From contig NZ_JADMLH010000004.1 in NCBI RefSeq assembly GCF_016464385.1, positions 1-64,000 of the forward strand: a stretch of DNA of 64,000 nucleotides. The letters run 5' to 3'. This document shows, one piece after another, positions 23,991 through 32,970 of the stretch (position 1 is the first letter of the stretch; every line of letters starts with the position of its first letter). The DNA comes from Nucisporomicrobium flavum (lineage in GTDB: Bacteria; Actinomycetota; Actinomycetes; Mycobacteriales; Micromonosporaceae). The notes below the pieces were generated by a model. That model had not been told where the DNA came from. It did not search any database and was given only the letters and a program-made list of their open reading frames with translations. Both the position numbers and the translations under genes were made by a program.

Positions 23991-24524
23991 ATGGCCAGGA
24001 CGCGCAAGCCTGTCGTCGAAGTGCGGCGCAGCCAGCGCCGTCGTCGCACGGTGTCCGCGTACCGCGAGGGCGAGCGCGTCGTCGTCCTGATTCCCGACCG
24101 GTTCTCGCGCGCCGAGGAGACCGAGTGGGTCGCGCGGATGCTCGAGCGGCTGGCCGCCCGTGAGGAGCGCGTCCAGCGTACGGACGGGGAGCTGCTCGCG
24201 CGGGCGCAGCGGCTCACGGCTCGATATCTGCCCGACCATGCGAGGCATGTGATCCCGGCCAGCGTGCGATGGGTCACCAACCAGAACGGCCGCTGGGGCT
24301 CCTGTACGCCGGACGATGGCACGATCCGCATCTCCCACCGTATCCAGGAGATGCCGGACTGGGTCATCGACTATGTGCTCCTGCACGAGCTCACCCACCT
24401 GGTCGTGCCCAGCCACAATGCCACCTTCTGGGAGCTGGTGAACCGCTATCCGAAGGCGGAACGGGCGCGTGGCTACCTGGAGGGCATCTCCGCCGCCACC
24501 GGGCTGGTCCTCGCCGACGACTAG
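23991..24524 (+). CDS. YgjP-like metallopeptidase domain protein (M48-type)
   Basis: A 177-residue protein of the YgjP/DUF45 family. The zinc motif HEXXH is visible as HELTH followed by SHNATFW, and a conserved RWGSC precedes it (NGRWGSCTPDDGTIRIS). Cytoplasmic, role unclear. The ATG at 23991 has no strong ribosome site; the residues after it (MARTRKPVVEVRRSQRRRRT) fit the family N-terminus. The next gene starts 9 bp downstream. Confidence 0.87.
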   Translation: MARTRKPVVEVRRSQRRRRTVSAYREGERVVVLIPDRFSRAEETEWVARMLERLAAREERVQRTDGELLARAQRLTARYLPDHARHVIPASVRWVTNQNGRWGSCTPDDGTIRISHRIQEMPDWVIDYVLLHELTHLVVPSHNATFWELVNRYPKAERARGYLEGISAATGLVLADD

Positions 24525-24533
24525 TGTGCGGGC

Positions 24534-25130
24534 GTGACCAGACGCGTCGTGGTGGCCCTGCTCAACCCCGTGACCTGGAGTCCTCCCGGCGTCGAGCTGG
24601 GCCGATGGCGTGCGGCGCTGGCCGAGGACGTCGTCGACCTCCTGGCCCGGCTGGCTCAGGCCGAGCCGGCGATCGCGGCCGTCCCCGAGGACCTGGAGCT
24701 CGCGCGGGAGATCGCGTGGCCCGGGATGCCGATCTACGAGGTGCCGACCGCGACGGTGCTGCCGGTGCTGCGGCGAGCGGCCGAGGACGGGTACGAGCAG
24801 GGCGCCGTGCTCGCCGCCGACGCCGCCGACGTGCCGGGGATGATTCTGGGGAAGCTCCTGCGGCCGCTGGGCGGCAAGCCCGTGGCTGTGGCACCGGCCG
24901 GGCCGGGAGGCGGGGTGCTGGCGGTGGCCGCGAACCTGCCCGTGCCGGAGTGGCTGGCGGACACCGATCTGGACGATGCCACGCCGATGACGCTGCGCCG
25001 GACGGCTCCGCGGCCGAGTCTGGTCGAGTCGACGCCCGAGTGGCGCCGGCTGCGCGGGCCGGCCGACCTCGCCACCCTCGACATGGGTCTGGAGGGCTGG
25101 GAGAACACCCGGGCGGTTCTCGGGGGTTGA
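24534..25130 (+). CDS. Conserved hypothetical protein
   Basis: A 198-residue protein opening VVVALLNPVTW, with a Rossmann-like or glycosyltransferase-A-like pattern (VLAADAADVPGMILGKLLRP, similar to the DxD-bearing region of DUF2064 proteins). I cannot assign a function. It starts 9 bp after the YgjP-like gene and is likely co-transcribed. It ends about 100 bp before the convergent DUF2342 gene, where an imperfect GGCCGAGG/CCTCGGC hairpin may terminate both. Confidence 0.65.
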   Translation: MTRRVVVALLNPVTWSPPGVELGRWRAALAEDVVDLLARLAQAEPAIAAVPEDLELAREIAWPGMPIYEVPTATVLPVLRRAAEDGYEQGAVLAADAADVPGMILGKLLRPLGGKPVAVAPAGPGGGVLAVAANLPVPEWLADTDLDDATPMTLRRTAPRPSLVESTPEWRRLRGPADLATLDMGLEGWENTRAVLGG

Positions 25131-25233
25131 TCTTCCCCACTCACGCAGCATGAAGGCCGAGGGCCAGCGGATGCTGGGCCCCCGGCCGGCCTCGGCGGGA
25201 GCGACGATCTGTACCACCCGCCGAGCTACGACA

Positions 25234-26487
25234 TCAGGATTGTGATCCTGGTTCTTTGCCTTCGTCGGAATTGCCCAGGTTGTCGAGCTCGGAGATGTCC
25301 CAGTCGAGCTTGCTGGTGGCGAACTTCTGCGGGTCGGCGAAGTCCTCGTCAGTGGGCAGCAGGTCCGGGTGGTCCCACAGCGCGTCGCGGCCCTGCACGC
25401 CGCGGGCCTCGGTGACCGCAGCCCACAGCGCGCCCGCTTCGCGGAGGCGGCGCGGGCGCAGCTCGAGACCGACCAGAGCCGCGAAGGTCTGCTCAGCCGG
25501 GCCGCCGGCCGCGCGGCGGCGCCGGAACGCCTCGCTGAGCGCGGCGACGGACGGCAACCGGTCGCCGGCCGCCGAGTCGACGACGTGGCCGACCCAGCCC
25601 TCGATGAGCGCGAGCGCCGTCTCGAGGCGGGCGAGGCTGGCCTTCTGCTGCGGCGTGTCCTCCGGCGTGAAGATGCCCTCGAGCGCCATGGCCTGCATCG
25701 ACTCCGGGTCGGTCGGGTCGACGCGGCTCATCGCCTCCTCGATCGCCTCCCGGTTGACCGTGATGCCGTTCGCGTACGTCTCCACCGCGCTGAGCACGTG
25801 CGCGCGCAGCCACGGCACGTGCTGGAACAGTCGCTGGTGGGCCGCCTCGCGCAGCGCCACGTAGAGCCGGACCTGGTCCTCGGGGATCTCGAGGCCGTCG
25901 CCGTACGTCTTGATGTTGGACGGGATGAGCGCGGCGGTGCCGGCCGGGCCGAGCGGCAGGCCGATGTCGCCGGCCGACAGCACCTCCGCGGCGAGCTGGC
26001 CCAGCGCCTGGCCGAGCTGGCCGCCGAAGAGCGCGCCGCCGAGCGTGGCGACCATCGACTGCATCGGGCCGAGCTGGGCGCGGGCCTCCTCGGGCACGAG
26101 GTCGCCCATCGCGCCGACCATGCGGCCCGCGATCGGGTCGCACAGCTTCTTCCACACGTCGAGGGTGTTGTACACCCACTCGTTCCTGTTCCAGGCGGTC
26201 GCGTCGCGGATGCCCGAGGGCAGCGCGGACGCCGGGTCGAGCCACAAGTCGGCGAGGCGCAGTGCCTCGGAGACGGCATTGTGCTCGTACATGTTCACCG
26301 ACGGGTCACCGGTCGCGCTCAGCTGGCTGGCGGCCACCTGGCGCGCCAGATCCCAGTTGACCGGGCCACTTCCGGGCGCGGCGAACATCTGCTGCAGCTG
26401 ATTCATGAACTGCTGCATCTGCTGCGGGTCGGAGGGATCGGGCGGCTGGGCGCCCGGCAGGCTGAAGCCGAACGGGATATCAGGCAC
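25234..26487 (-). CDS. DUF2342 zinc-dependent metallohydrolase-like protein
   Basis: A 417-residue protein of the actinobacterial DUF2342 family. Conserved blocks are visible: a Pro/Gln-rich N-terminus with FGFSLPG, QLGQALGQLAAEVLSAGDIG, and the family helix REAAHQRLFQHVPWLRAHV. The GTG at 26487 lies 7 nt behind a TACGGT box, so the mRNA is probably leaderless; this supports the start over 26526. It is divergent from the PDZ-Lon gene, the same arrangement I recall in mycobacteria (Rv3195/Rv3194c). Confidence 0.87.
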   Translation of the reverse strand: MPDIPFGFSLPGAQPPDPSDPQQMQQFMNQLQQMFAAPGSGPVNWDLARQVAASQLSATGDPSVNMYEHNAVSEALRLADLWLDPASALPSGIRDATAWNRNEWVYNTLDVWKKLCDPIAGRMVGAMGDLVPEEARAQLGPMQSMVATLGGALFGGQLGQALGQLAAEVLSAGDIGLPLGPAGTAALIPSNIKTYGDGLEIPEDQVRLYVALREAAHQRLFQHVPWLRAHVLSAVETYANGITVNREAIEEAMSRVDPTDPESMQAMALEGIFTPEDTPQQKASLARLETALALIEGWVGHVVDSAAGDRLPSVAALSEAFRRRRAAGGPAEQTFAALVGLELRPRRLREAGALWAAVTEARGVQGRDALWDHPDLLPTDEDFADPQKFATSKLDWDISELDNLGNSDEGKEPGSQS

Positions 26488-26580
26488 GTCCCCAACCGTA
26501 CGCGCGTCAAGGCGCTTCGGGACCAATGCCGGTGTCAGCTCAGAGAGAACTCAGGGTCGGTTGGTACGGTCACGCGCATG
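26485..26580. promoter_or_regulatory. Divergent pair of identical leaderless promoters
   Basis: On the minus strand TACGGT (26495-26500) is followed by 7 nt and GTG. On the plus strand TACGGT (26565-26570) is followed by 7 nt and ATG. Both genes of the divergent pair thus share the same leaderless layout. Confidence 0.7.
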
Positions 26581-27606
26581 AGACGTCGCGGTGTCACGGT
26601 CATCCTCGGCGCCCTGATCACCGCACTGCTGGCAGTCGGAGTCATGGCCTTTCCCCTGCCGTACGTGGTGCTCAAGCCCGGACCGACCGTGAACACCCTC
26701 GGATCGGACAACGGCAAAGAGGTCATCCAGGTGACGAAGGCCCAGACCTCGACCAGTAAGGGTCAGCTCCGGCTGACCACCGTAGGGGTGCAACCCAGCG
26801 TGGAGCTGGTCTGGGCCATCCGGGGCTGGTTCAGCAACGAGCAGGCGGTCGTGCCGCGCGACCTGATCTACCCGCCGGACCGCAGCGAGCAGCAGGTGGA
26901 GCAGCAGAACGCCGAGGAGTTCAAGTCCTCGCAGTCCAGCGCCGAGACCGTCGCGCTGCGCAAGCTCGGCTATCCCGTGCAGACATACGTGACGCAGGTG
27001 ACACAGGACGGGCCGTCGGCGGGACGGCTGGAGAAGGACGATGTCATCACCTCGGTCGACGGCGTGGCGGTGACCGGGCCGGCGAAGCTCACCGAGCTGA
27101 TCCAGTCCAAGCCCGCGGGGACCGGCCTGACCATCGGCTACACCCGGGACGGCAAGACGGGGACCGTGAAGATCGTCTCGGACAACCTGGAAAGCGGCCA
27201 GAAACCGCGCATCGGCGTCGGCATCGGCTACCGCCAGCCGCACCCGTTCACCGTGACCATCGACCTGGACGAGATCGGCGGGCCCAGCGCGGGGCTGATG
27301 TTCACCCTCGGCATCATCGACAAGCTCAAGCCCGAGGACCTGACGGGCGGCAAGATCATCGCGGGTACGGGCACGATCGACGACCAGGGCGACGTGGGAC
27401 CCATCGGCGGCATCCCGCAGAAGCTGGTCGGCGCCCGGGAGGCCGGCGCCCAGCTCTTCCTGGTCCCGATCGACAACTGTGCCGAGGCGCTGCGCAACGC
27501 GGTGCCCGGCCTGCCCATGGCCGAGGTCGCGACTGTGGATGACGCCCTGACCGCCCTGCAGACCTTCACCAGCGGCGGAACGCCGAAACCGTGCACGGCC
27601 ACATGA
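26578..27606 (+). CDS. PDZ domain Lon-like (S16) serine protease, membrane-anchored
   Basis: A 342-residue protein. An N-terminal transmembrane helix (residues ~7-27) is followed by a PDZ domain (around 140-215, with DGPSAGRLEKDDVITSVDG) and a Lon-type proteolytic domain (225-330). The catalytic dyad is visible: Ser in GGPSAGLMF and Lys in IPQKLVGARE. Unlike Lon it has no ATPase, so it should act on the outer membrane face. Start ATG fits the leaderless promoter. Confidence 0.92.
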   Translation: MRRRGVTVILGALITALLAVGVMAFPLPYVVLKPGPTVNTLGSDNGKEVIQVTKAQTSTSKGQLRLTTVGVQPSVELVWAIRGWFSNEQAVVPRDLIYPPDRSEQQVEQQNAEEFKSSQSSAETVALRKLGYPVQTYVTQVTQDGPSAGRLEKDDVITSVDGVAVTGPAKLTELIQSKPAGTGLTIGYTRDGKTGTVKIVSDNLESGQKPRIGVGIGYRQPHPFTVTIDLDEIGGPSAGLMFTLGIIDKLKPEDLTGGKIIAGTGTIDDQGDVGPIGGIPQKLVGAREAGAQLFLVPIDNCAEALRNAVPGLPMAEVATVDDALTALQTFTSGGTPKPCTAT

Positions 27607-27607
27607 C

Positions 27608-27616
27608 TTGTCCACA
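27608..27616 (+). promoter_or_regulatory. Single DnaA box
   Basis: TTGTCCACA occurs between the Lon-like and UPF0182 genes, the fifth DnaA-box match in this block. Confidence 0.5.
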
Positions 27617-27691
27617 GGCACCAGAGCGGAACGACGCAACACCCTAAAGTGAAGAACCGGTCTTGAAAACTTAGTGGGGTTCACGGTGGTC

Positions 27692-30673
27692 ATGCGTAAC
27701 AGTCCTCTACCGAGGATGAGCCGGCGCGGTCGCGTGACCGTCGGCGTCCTCGTGGGGGTTTTCCTTCTCTTTACGCTGCTCGGCTGGGGCATCGACGCGT
27801 ACACCGACTACTTGTGGTACGACGAGGTCCAGTTCACGGAGGTCTTCACGGGCGTCCTGCTGACCCGGCTCCTGTTGTTCCTCGCGATCGGCCTCGCCAT
27901 GGCGCTGATCATCGCGGGCAACCTCTACCTGGCGTACCGGCTGCGGCCCCTGCTCCGCCCGCACTCCGCCGAGCAGGCCACCCTCGAGCGCTACCGCATG
28001 GTGATCCAGCCGCGGCTGGGCACGTGGATCGCGGTCGTCGCCGTCGTCATCGGGTTCTTCTCCGGCCTGTCCGCGCAGAGCCGCTGGAAGGACTGGATGC
28101 TCTTCCAGAATTCCCAGCCCTTCGGCGTACGGGATCCGCAGTTCAACGTGGACATCGGCTTCTACGTCTTCGACTACCCGCTGCTGCGCTACCTGCTCGG
28201 CGTGGGCTTCACGGCGGTCGTGCTGTCGGTGATCGGCGCGCTCGCCGTGCACTACGTGTTCGGCGGCGTACGGCTGCAGGGCGTCGGCGACCGGATGACG
28301 TCGGCCGCCCGCGCCCACCTGACCACGCTGGTGGCGGTGTTCGTGCTGCTGAAGGCGGTCGCGTACATCCTCGACCGGCGCGCGCTCCTGCTCGAGCAGC
28401 ACGTGTCGCCCGGCCTCTACGGCGCCGGCTACACCGACGTCAACGCGTTGCTGCCGGCCAAGGAGATCCTGGCGTACATCTCGATCGTGGTCGCCATCGC
28501 GATCATCGTGTTCTCCAACGCGGTCATGCGGAACCTGGTCTGGCCCGGCGTCTCGCTGGCCCTGCTCGCCATCTCCGCGGTCGCGATCGGCGGCATCTAC
28601 CCGCTGGCGGTGCAGAACTTCCAGGTCCAGCCCAGCCTGGCGGACAAGGAGGCGCCGTACATCGCACGGTCGATCCAGGCCACGCGCGCGGCCTTCGGGC
28701 TCGGGGACACGCAGGTGACCCCGTACGCCGCGGAGAGCGTCGTACCGCCTCCGGCGCTGGCGACCAACGCCAGCGCGCAGAACATCCGGGTCATCGACCC
28801 GCAGCTGGTCTCCGAGGCGTTCACGCAGTCGCAGCAGGTCCGTGGCTTCTACGACTTCGGCCCCAAGCTGGACGTGGACCGCTACACGGTGGCCGACAAG
28901 ACGCAGGACTACGTCGTCGGCGTCCGTGAGATCAACGACCGCGCGCTCACCCAGCAGCAGCAGAACTGGCTCAACCGGCACACCGTCTTCACCCACGGGT
29001 ACGGGCTGGTCGCGGCGCCCGCCAACCAGTCGTGCGGCGGGCTGCCGTACTTCGTCTCCGGCTTCCTCGGCGGGGGCGCCCAGACCGCCAACTGCTCCTC
29101 GCCGTCCGAGCAGATCAAGGTCGACCAGCCGCGCATCTACTACGGCGAGCAGTCCAGCGAGTACGCGATCGTCGGGCAGGCCGACAAGGACAAGAACGTG
29201 GAGTTCGACCGGCCGCAGCCCACGGACAGCAACGCCGAGCAGCGCTACACGTACGACGGCCAGGGCGGCGTCCCGATCGACTCGTTCTTCCGCCGGCTGG
29301 TCTTCGCGATCAAGAACACCGAGAGCAACTTCCTGCTCTCCGACGCGGTCAACAGCGAATCGCGGGTCATGTACGTCCGCGACCCGCGCTCGCGCGTCGA
29401 GAAGGTCGCGCCGTTCCTGACCATCGACGGGGACCCGTACCCGGCCGTCGTCGACGGGCGGATCAAGTGGATCCTCGACGGGTACACGACCGCGGCGACG
29501 TACCCGTACGCGCAGCGGATCAACCTGCAGGAGGAGACGCAGGACGAGCTCACCAACCGGGGCACGTTCGCGCTCGCCCGCGACAACGTCAACTACATGC
29601 GCAACTCGGTCAAGGCGACGGTCGACGCGTACGACGGCACGGTGACGCTGTACGAGTTCGACGATCAGGACCCGGTGCTGAAGGCGTGGAACAAGGCGTT
29701 CGGCGGTGACCTGATCACCCCGAAGGCGCAGATCCCGGCGTCGCTGGAGGCGCACTTCCGCTACCCGTCCGACCTGTTCAAGGTGCAGCGCAACTTGCTG
29801 ACCAAGTTCCACGTCACCGACCCCGCCGACTTCTTCACCGGCAACGACTTCTGGGCGGTGCCCAACACGCCGGACGGCTCCGAGCAGAAGAAGCAGCCGC
29901 CGTTCTACCTGAACGTGCAGCTGCCGGGGCAGGACGCCACCCGGTTCCAGCTCACCTCGGCCGTCACCCCGAGCAACCGGGAGAACCTGGCGGCGATGAT
30001 CTCCGGCTCGTACGTCGACGGCAAGCCACGGCTGGAGGTCCTCGAACTGCCGGACGAGACCGCCATCCCGGGCCCGGCGCAGGTGCATCAACAGATGACC
30101 AGCAACGGTACGGTGCGGCCCGAGCTGAACCTGCTCCAGACGAACAACCAGGCGCAGGTGCTCTTCGGCAACCTCATCTCGTTGCCGGTCGGCAACGGCA
30201 TGCTCTACGTCGAACCGGTGTACGTGAAGAGCGGCCAGCAGTCCAACGCGGCCCCGCTGCTGCAGAAGGTCCTCATGTCGTACGGCGACGGCGGCCGGTA
30301 CGCGGTCCTGGCCAACAACCTCCAGGACGGCCTGAAGGCGCTCGTGGCACAGGGCAAGAACCAGCAACCGCCCACATCCACGCAGAACAACAACCCGCCG
30401 TCCGGCACGCAGCCACCGGCCAACAGCCAGCTGACCCAGGCGGCTGCGGACCTCGACAAGGCCATCGCGGACGTCAAGGCGGCCCAGCAGTCCGGCGACT
30501 TCGCCCGGTACGGCCAGGCGCTCCAGGCGCTCGACACGGCGATGAACAACTTCCAGAACGCCCAGAAGGCGGCCAACACGCCGGCCACGCCGTCGGCGGG
30601 ACCCTCGACGCCGCCATCCACGCCGGCCTCGACGCCTCCATCTTCGGTGGCGCCCACGCCTAGCGGTGGGTGA
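27692..30673 (+). CDS. UPF0182 family large membrane protein
   Basis: A 993-residue protein. Seven hydrophobic helices lie in roughly the first 300 residues, with the family motif DYLWYDEVQF after the first. A large extracytoplasmic domain follows, with YPSDLFKVQRNLLTKFHVTD and NDFWAVPNTPDG blocks. The last ~80 residues are Pro/Thr/Ser-rich. The function of UPF0182 is unknown. GTG at 27674 and ATG at 27692 or 27716 are all in frame; I favour 27692. The gene follows the PDZ-Lon gene, as in mycobacteria. Confidence 0.93.
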   Translation: MRNSPLPRMSRRGRVTVGVLVGVFLLFTLLGWGIDAYTDYLWYDEVQFTEVFTGVLLTRLLLFLAIGLAMALIIAGNLYLAYRLRPLLRPHSAEQATLERYRMVIQPRLGTWIAVVAVVIGFFSGLSAQSRWKDWMLFQNSQPFGVRDPQFNVDIGFYVFDYPLLRYLLGVGFTAVVLSVIGALAVHYVFGGVRLQGVGDRMTSAARAHLTTLVAVFVLLKAVAYILDRRALLLEQHVSPGLYGAGYTDVNALLPAKEILAYISIVVAIAIIVFSNAVMRNLVWPGVSLALLAISAVAIGGIYPLAVQNFQVQPSLADKEAPYIARSIQATRAAFGLGDTQVTPYAAESVVPPPALATNASAQNIRVIDPQLVSEAFTQSQQVRGFYDFGPKLDVDRYTVADKTQDYVVGVREINDRALTQQQQNWLNRHTVFTHGYGLVAAPANQSCGGLPYFVSGFLGGGAQTANCSSPSEQIKVDQPRIYYGEQSSEYAIVGQADKDKNVEFDRPQPTDSNAEQRYTYDGQGGVPIDSFFRRLVFAIKNTESNFLLSDAVNSESRVMYVRDPRSRVEKVAPFLTIDGDPYPAVVDGRIKWILDGYTTAATYPYAQRINLQEETQDELTNRGTFALARDNVNYMRNSVKATVDAYDGTVTLYEFDDQDPVLKAWNKAFGGDLITPKAQIPASLEAHFRYPSDLFKVQRNLLTKFHVTDPADFFTGNDFWAVPNTPDGSEQKKQPPFYLNVQLPGQDATRFQLTSAVTPSNRENLAAMISGSYVDGKPRLEVLELPDETAIPGPAQVHQQMTSNGTVRPELNLLQTNNQAQVLFGNLISLPVGNGMLYVEPVYVKSGQQSNAAPLLQKVLMSYGDGGRYAVLANNLQDGLKALVAQGKNQQPPTSTQNNNPPSGTQPPANSQLTQAAADLDKAIADVKAAQQSGDFARYGQALQALDTAMNNFQNAQKAANTPATPSAGPSTPPSTPASTPPSSVAPTPSGG

Positions 30674-30692
30674 CGGTTTCTCGTCAGTGTGT

Positions 30693-30722
30693 GCGGCCCG
30701 CCGGGGATTCTCGGCGGGCCGC
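30693..30722 (+). terminator. Terminator after the UPF0182 gene
   Basis: GCGGCCCGCCG pairs with CGGCGGGCCGC (11 bp, 8-nt loop), followed by TTCGTTT. Diverged copies of the GGGCCGCTTCGTT part repeat downstream to about 30850; the gap 30723-30890 has no gene. Confidence 0.8.
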
Positions 30723-30896
30723 TTCGTTTCCTGGTCGGCCCGCGCTCCGGCGGGCCGCTTCGTTCCTCGGTCGGCCCTGGTGCGCCGGCCGCTTCGCTCT
30801 CCCGGCCAGCCGTTTTGTCGGCCGGCCGCTCCACCTCTCGGGCCTGGTTTCCGCCCGGCCGCCGGCAGGTGTGGGGAGCGTTACGGGGGGTCGTTT

Positions 30897-30925
30897 TGCA
30901 GGCGCCGGAGCCGCACGCTAGGGTT
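30897..30925 (+). promoter_or_regulatory. tRNA-fMet promoter
   Basis: TTGCAG, a 17-bp spacer and TAGGGT end about 11 bp before the tRNA gene, a near-consensus primary sigma promoter. Confidence 0.75.
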
Positions 30926-30935
30926 GAGCTACCGA

Positions 30936-31009
30936 CGCGGGGTGGAGCAGCTCGGTAGCTCGCTGGGCTCATAACCCAGAGGTCGCAGGTTCAAATCCTG
31001 TCCCCGCTA
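30936..31009 (+). tRNA. tRNA-fMet (initiator, CAT anticodon), copy 1
   Basis: A 74-nt cloverleaf. Its three consecutive G-C pairs flank the anticodon loop (GGG, CTCATAA, CCC), and the first acceptor pair is mismatched (C1-T72); both are initiator hallmarks. The T loop is TTCAAAT. The 3' CCA is not encoded. An identical copy lies in opposite orientation at 34792-34865. Confidence 0.95.
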
Positions 31010-31028
31010 CGAGATGAAGTGCAGGTTG

Positions 31029-31060
31029 AAGGCCCGTCACCCAGCTGGGTGACGGGCCTT
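31029..31060 (+). terminator. Terminator after tRNA-fMet copy 1
   Basis: AAGGCCCGTCACCCAG pairs perfectly with CTGGGTGACGGGCCTT (16 bp), followed by TCG. The gap 31061-31198 then holds AT-poorer repeats of GGATTGCCGTGGCGTCTC and no gene. Confidence 0.85.
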
Positions 31061-31198
31061 TCGCCATATGGTGGTCGCTTCACCATTCCGCCGGGGCGTC
31101 TTCGGATTGCCGCGGCGTTTTCGGATCGCCGTGGCGTCTCGGATTGCCGTGGCGTCTCGGATTGTTGTTTCGGCGAGGTCGCCTGGCCTGCGGATCGC

Positions 31199-32338
31199 TT
31201 ACGCGGCGGCTTCGCGGCCCGGCACCAGCATCACCTTTCCGTGCGGGTTGCCCGACAGGCTGAGCGCCACCGCGTCGCGCCATTGCTCCAGCGGGTAGGC
31301 CCTCGCGATCGGGAGATGGAATGCACCCTCGGCGGCGAGGGATGCGTACTCCGGCAGGAGCTTGGCGGGCGGCGTCAGGCCGGGCCGTAGCTCGTCCAGG
31401 TTGACGCGGGCGCCGAGCCGGCGGGCCTCCTCGTGGTTGCTGATCGTCATGACGCGCCGGGGATCGCCGCCCGCCAGCGCGATGAGGTCCGGCATGGTGC
31501 CCGGGCTGGGGCGGGGCGTGTCCAGCACGAGGTCGACGTCTTCACCCCCGGTCAGCGCGCGTACGCGGTCGGGCATGCCTCTGCCGTACGGGGTGACCCG
31601 AGCGCCGAGCTGCTCCAGGTCCGCGGCGAACGTGGGGCCGGCGGTGGCGACGACGCGCGCACCGAGACGCAGCGCGATCTGCACGGCGGCGTAGCCGACC
31701 ATGCCGCCTGCACCGTGGACGAGGAGCGTGGCGCCCGGTTCGACGCGCATCGTCTCGAGGGTCCAGGCGGCCGTCTGTACGACCATGGGCAGGGCCGCCG
31801 CCTGCACCGGGTCGAGGCCGGCGGGCACGCGGTACCAATTGTTCAGCAGGGCCACGTCGGCCGCTCCGGCGCTCGGCTGCTCGATGAAGTCGGCGGTGCC
31901 GAAGACGACGGCGCCCACCCCGGCCGTCTCGTTGCGGGTCCCGGCGTGACCGCCGCGGTTGCCCACTCCGGCCCTTTCGGTGCGAGAGCTCGCCGGCTGC
32001 CCGGCATCACCGCCGCTGTCCGACGCTTCCTCCTCGCGGGCCGCATCGATGTCACCGACCACGTCGATAACCCCGGCCGCGTCGATAACCCCGGCCGCGT
32101 CGATGTCACCGACCGCGTCGATGATGCCGGCCACGTCGTAGCCGATGCCGCGGGGCAGTGCGCCCGGGAGGAAGCCACGGCACAGTTCCCAGTCCGCGGG
32201 GTTGAGTCCCGTGGCGAGGACTCGTACGCGAACGCGGTTCTTCGGTGGGTCTGGTATCTCGATCCGCTCTTCTTGCAGGACGGCGAGTGGCTCGCCGGTC
32301 CGGTGGAAGCGGATGGCGCGGGACGGGACAGCCGGCAT
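31199..32338 (-). CDS. Medium-chain dehydrogenase/reductase (quinone oxidoreductase-like) with repeat insertion
   Basis: A 379-residue NAD(P)-dependent oxidoreductase of the zinc-independent MDR type. It has GLNPADWELCRG near residue 45, LLVHGAGGMVGYAAVQIA (dinucleotide binding) and VDLVLDTPRP. About residues 78-140 is an insertion not expected between GYDVAG and VFGTADF. Its first part is a tandem repeat of VIDAAG/VGDIDA-like units, made by 18-bp DNA repeats near 32060-32110; the rest is low complexity. GAGGAGA precedes the ATG. It is divergent from the TetR gene, which is its likely repressor. Confidence 0.87.
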   Translation of the reverse strand: MPAVPSRAIRFHRTGEPLAVLQEERIEIPDPPKNRVRVRVLATGLNPADWELCRGFLPGALPRGIGYDVAGIIDAVGDIDAAGVIDAAGVIDVVGDIDAAREEEASDSGGDAGQPASSRTERAGVGNRGGHAGTRNETAGVGAVVFGTADFIEQPSAGAADVALLNNWYRVPAGLDPVQAAALPMVVQTAAWTLETMRVEPGATLLVHGAGGMVGYAAVQIALRLGARVVATAGPTFAADLEQLGARVTPYGRGMPDRVRALTGGEDVDLVLDTPRPSPGTMPDLIALAGGDPRRVMTISNHEEARRLGARVNLDELRPGLTPPAKLLPEYASLAAEGAFHLPIARAYPLEQWRDAVALSLSGNPHGKVMLVPGREAAA

Positions 32339-32350
32339 GATGTCTCCTCG

Positions 32351-32409
32351 AGGTTGTGTCAGTGACTGACCTTATCACCGTAACGACAGTGACTGACACA
32401 ACCTAGGAT
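32351..32409. promoter_or_regulatory. TetR operator and divergent promoters
   Basis: GTCAGTGACTGAC (32358-32370) and CAGTGACTGAC (32387-32397) are two near-identical palindromic sites inside a 16-bp inverted repeat with one mismatch (GTTGTGTCAG at the left end). They cover the promoters of both genes. TAGGAT (32404-32409) is 6 nt before the TetR ATG. The arrangement fits autorepression by the TetR protein. Confidence 0.75.
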
Positions 32410-32415
32410 GTGCCC

Positions 32416-32970
32416 ATGCCGAGAAGTGGTGCCGAGGCGCGGGCGAGACTGCGTGAGGCAGCGTTGGACCTGTACGGCGAGTGCGGCTATGACGCCACGA
32501 CCACCGCCGAGATCGCCGCCCGGGCCGGGGTCACCGAGCGGACCTACTTCCGGCATTTCCCCGACAAGCGCGAGGTGCTCTTCGACGGCGAGGCCGAGCT
32601 GCGCGAGGTCATGACCGGCGCGATCGCCTCGGCTCCCGGCAGCCCCGCACCCTTGGCGCTGGTGCTGCAGGCGTATGTGGCGGCGGTGCCGCTTTTCGTT
32701 GCCGGCCGTCCCGTGGCCGAGCGGCGGGCGAAGATCATTGCCACGTCTCCCGCATTGCAGGAGAGGGCACATGCCAAGCGGGATGCCGTGACGGATGCGC
32801 TGATCGGTGCCTTGCAGGATCGCGGGATTGCTGAGCCTACGGCGCGTCTGGCCGCGCGAGTGGGCGCTGCTGTCTTCGAGCGGGCCGGCCGGGAGTGGGA
32901 CGGTGCGTCGGGCTCCGACCTGACGGCGCTGATCGGGCAGGCTGCTGACGAATTGCGTGAGTTGGCCTGA
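32416..32970 (+). CDS. TetR-family transcriptional regulator
   Basis: A 184-residue regulator. The N-terminal helix-turn-helix is typical of TetR (TTAEIAARAGVTERTYFRHFPDKREVLFDG). The C-terminal ligand domain carries no recognised inducer motif. The start at 32416 fits a leaderless mRNA; GTG at 32410 is also in frame. It is divergent from the oxidoreductase gene with paired operators between. Confidence 0.9.
   Translation: MPRSGAEARARLREAALDLYGECGYDATTTAEIAARAGVTERTYFRHFPDKREVLFDGEAELREVMTGAIASAPGSPAPLALVLQAYVAAVPLFVAGRPVAERRAKIIATSPALQERAHAKRDAVTDALIGALQDRGIAEPTARLAARVGAAVFERAGREWDGASGSDLTALIGQAADELRELA

Noticed and set aside
27707-30367. 886-codon minus-strand open frame
   Set aside because: It is antisense to UPF0182, has Val/Arg/Asp-rich composition without family motifs, and arises from the high-GC codon bias of the real gene.
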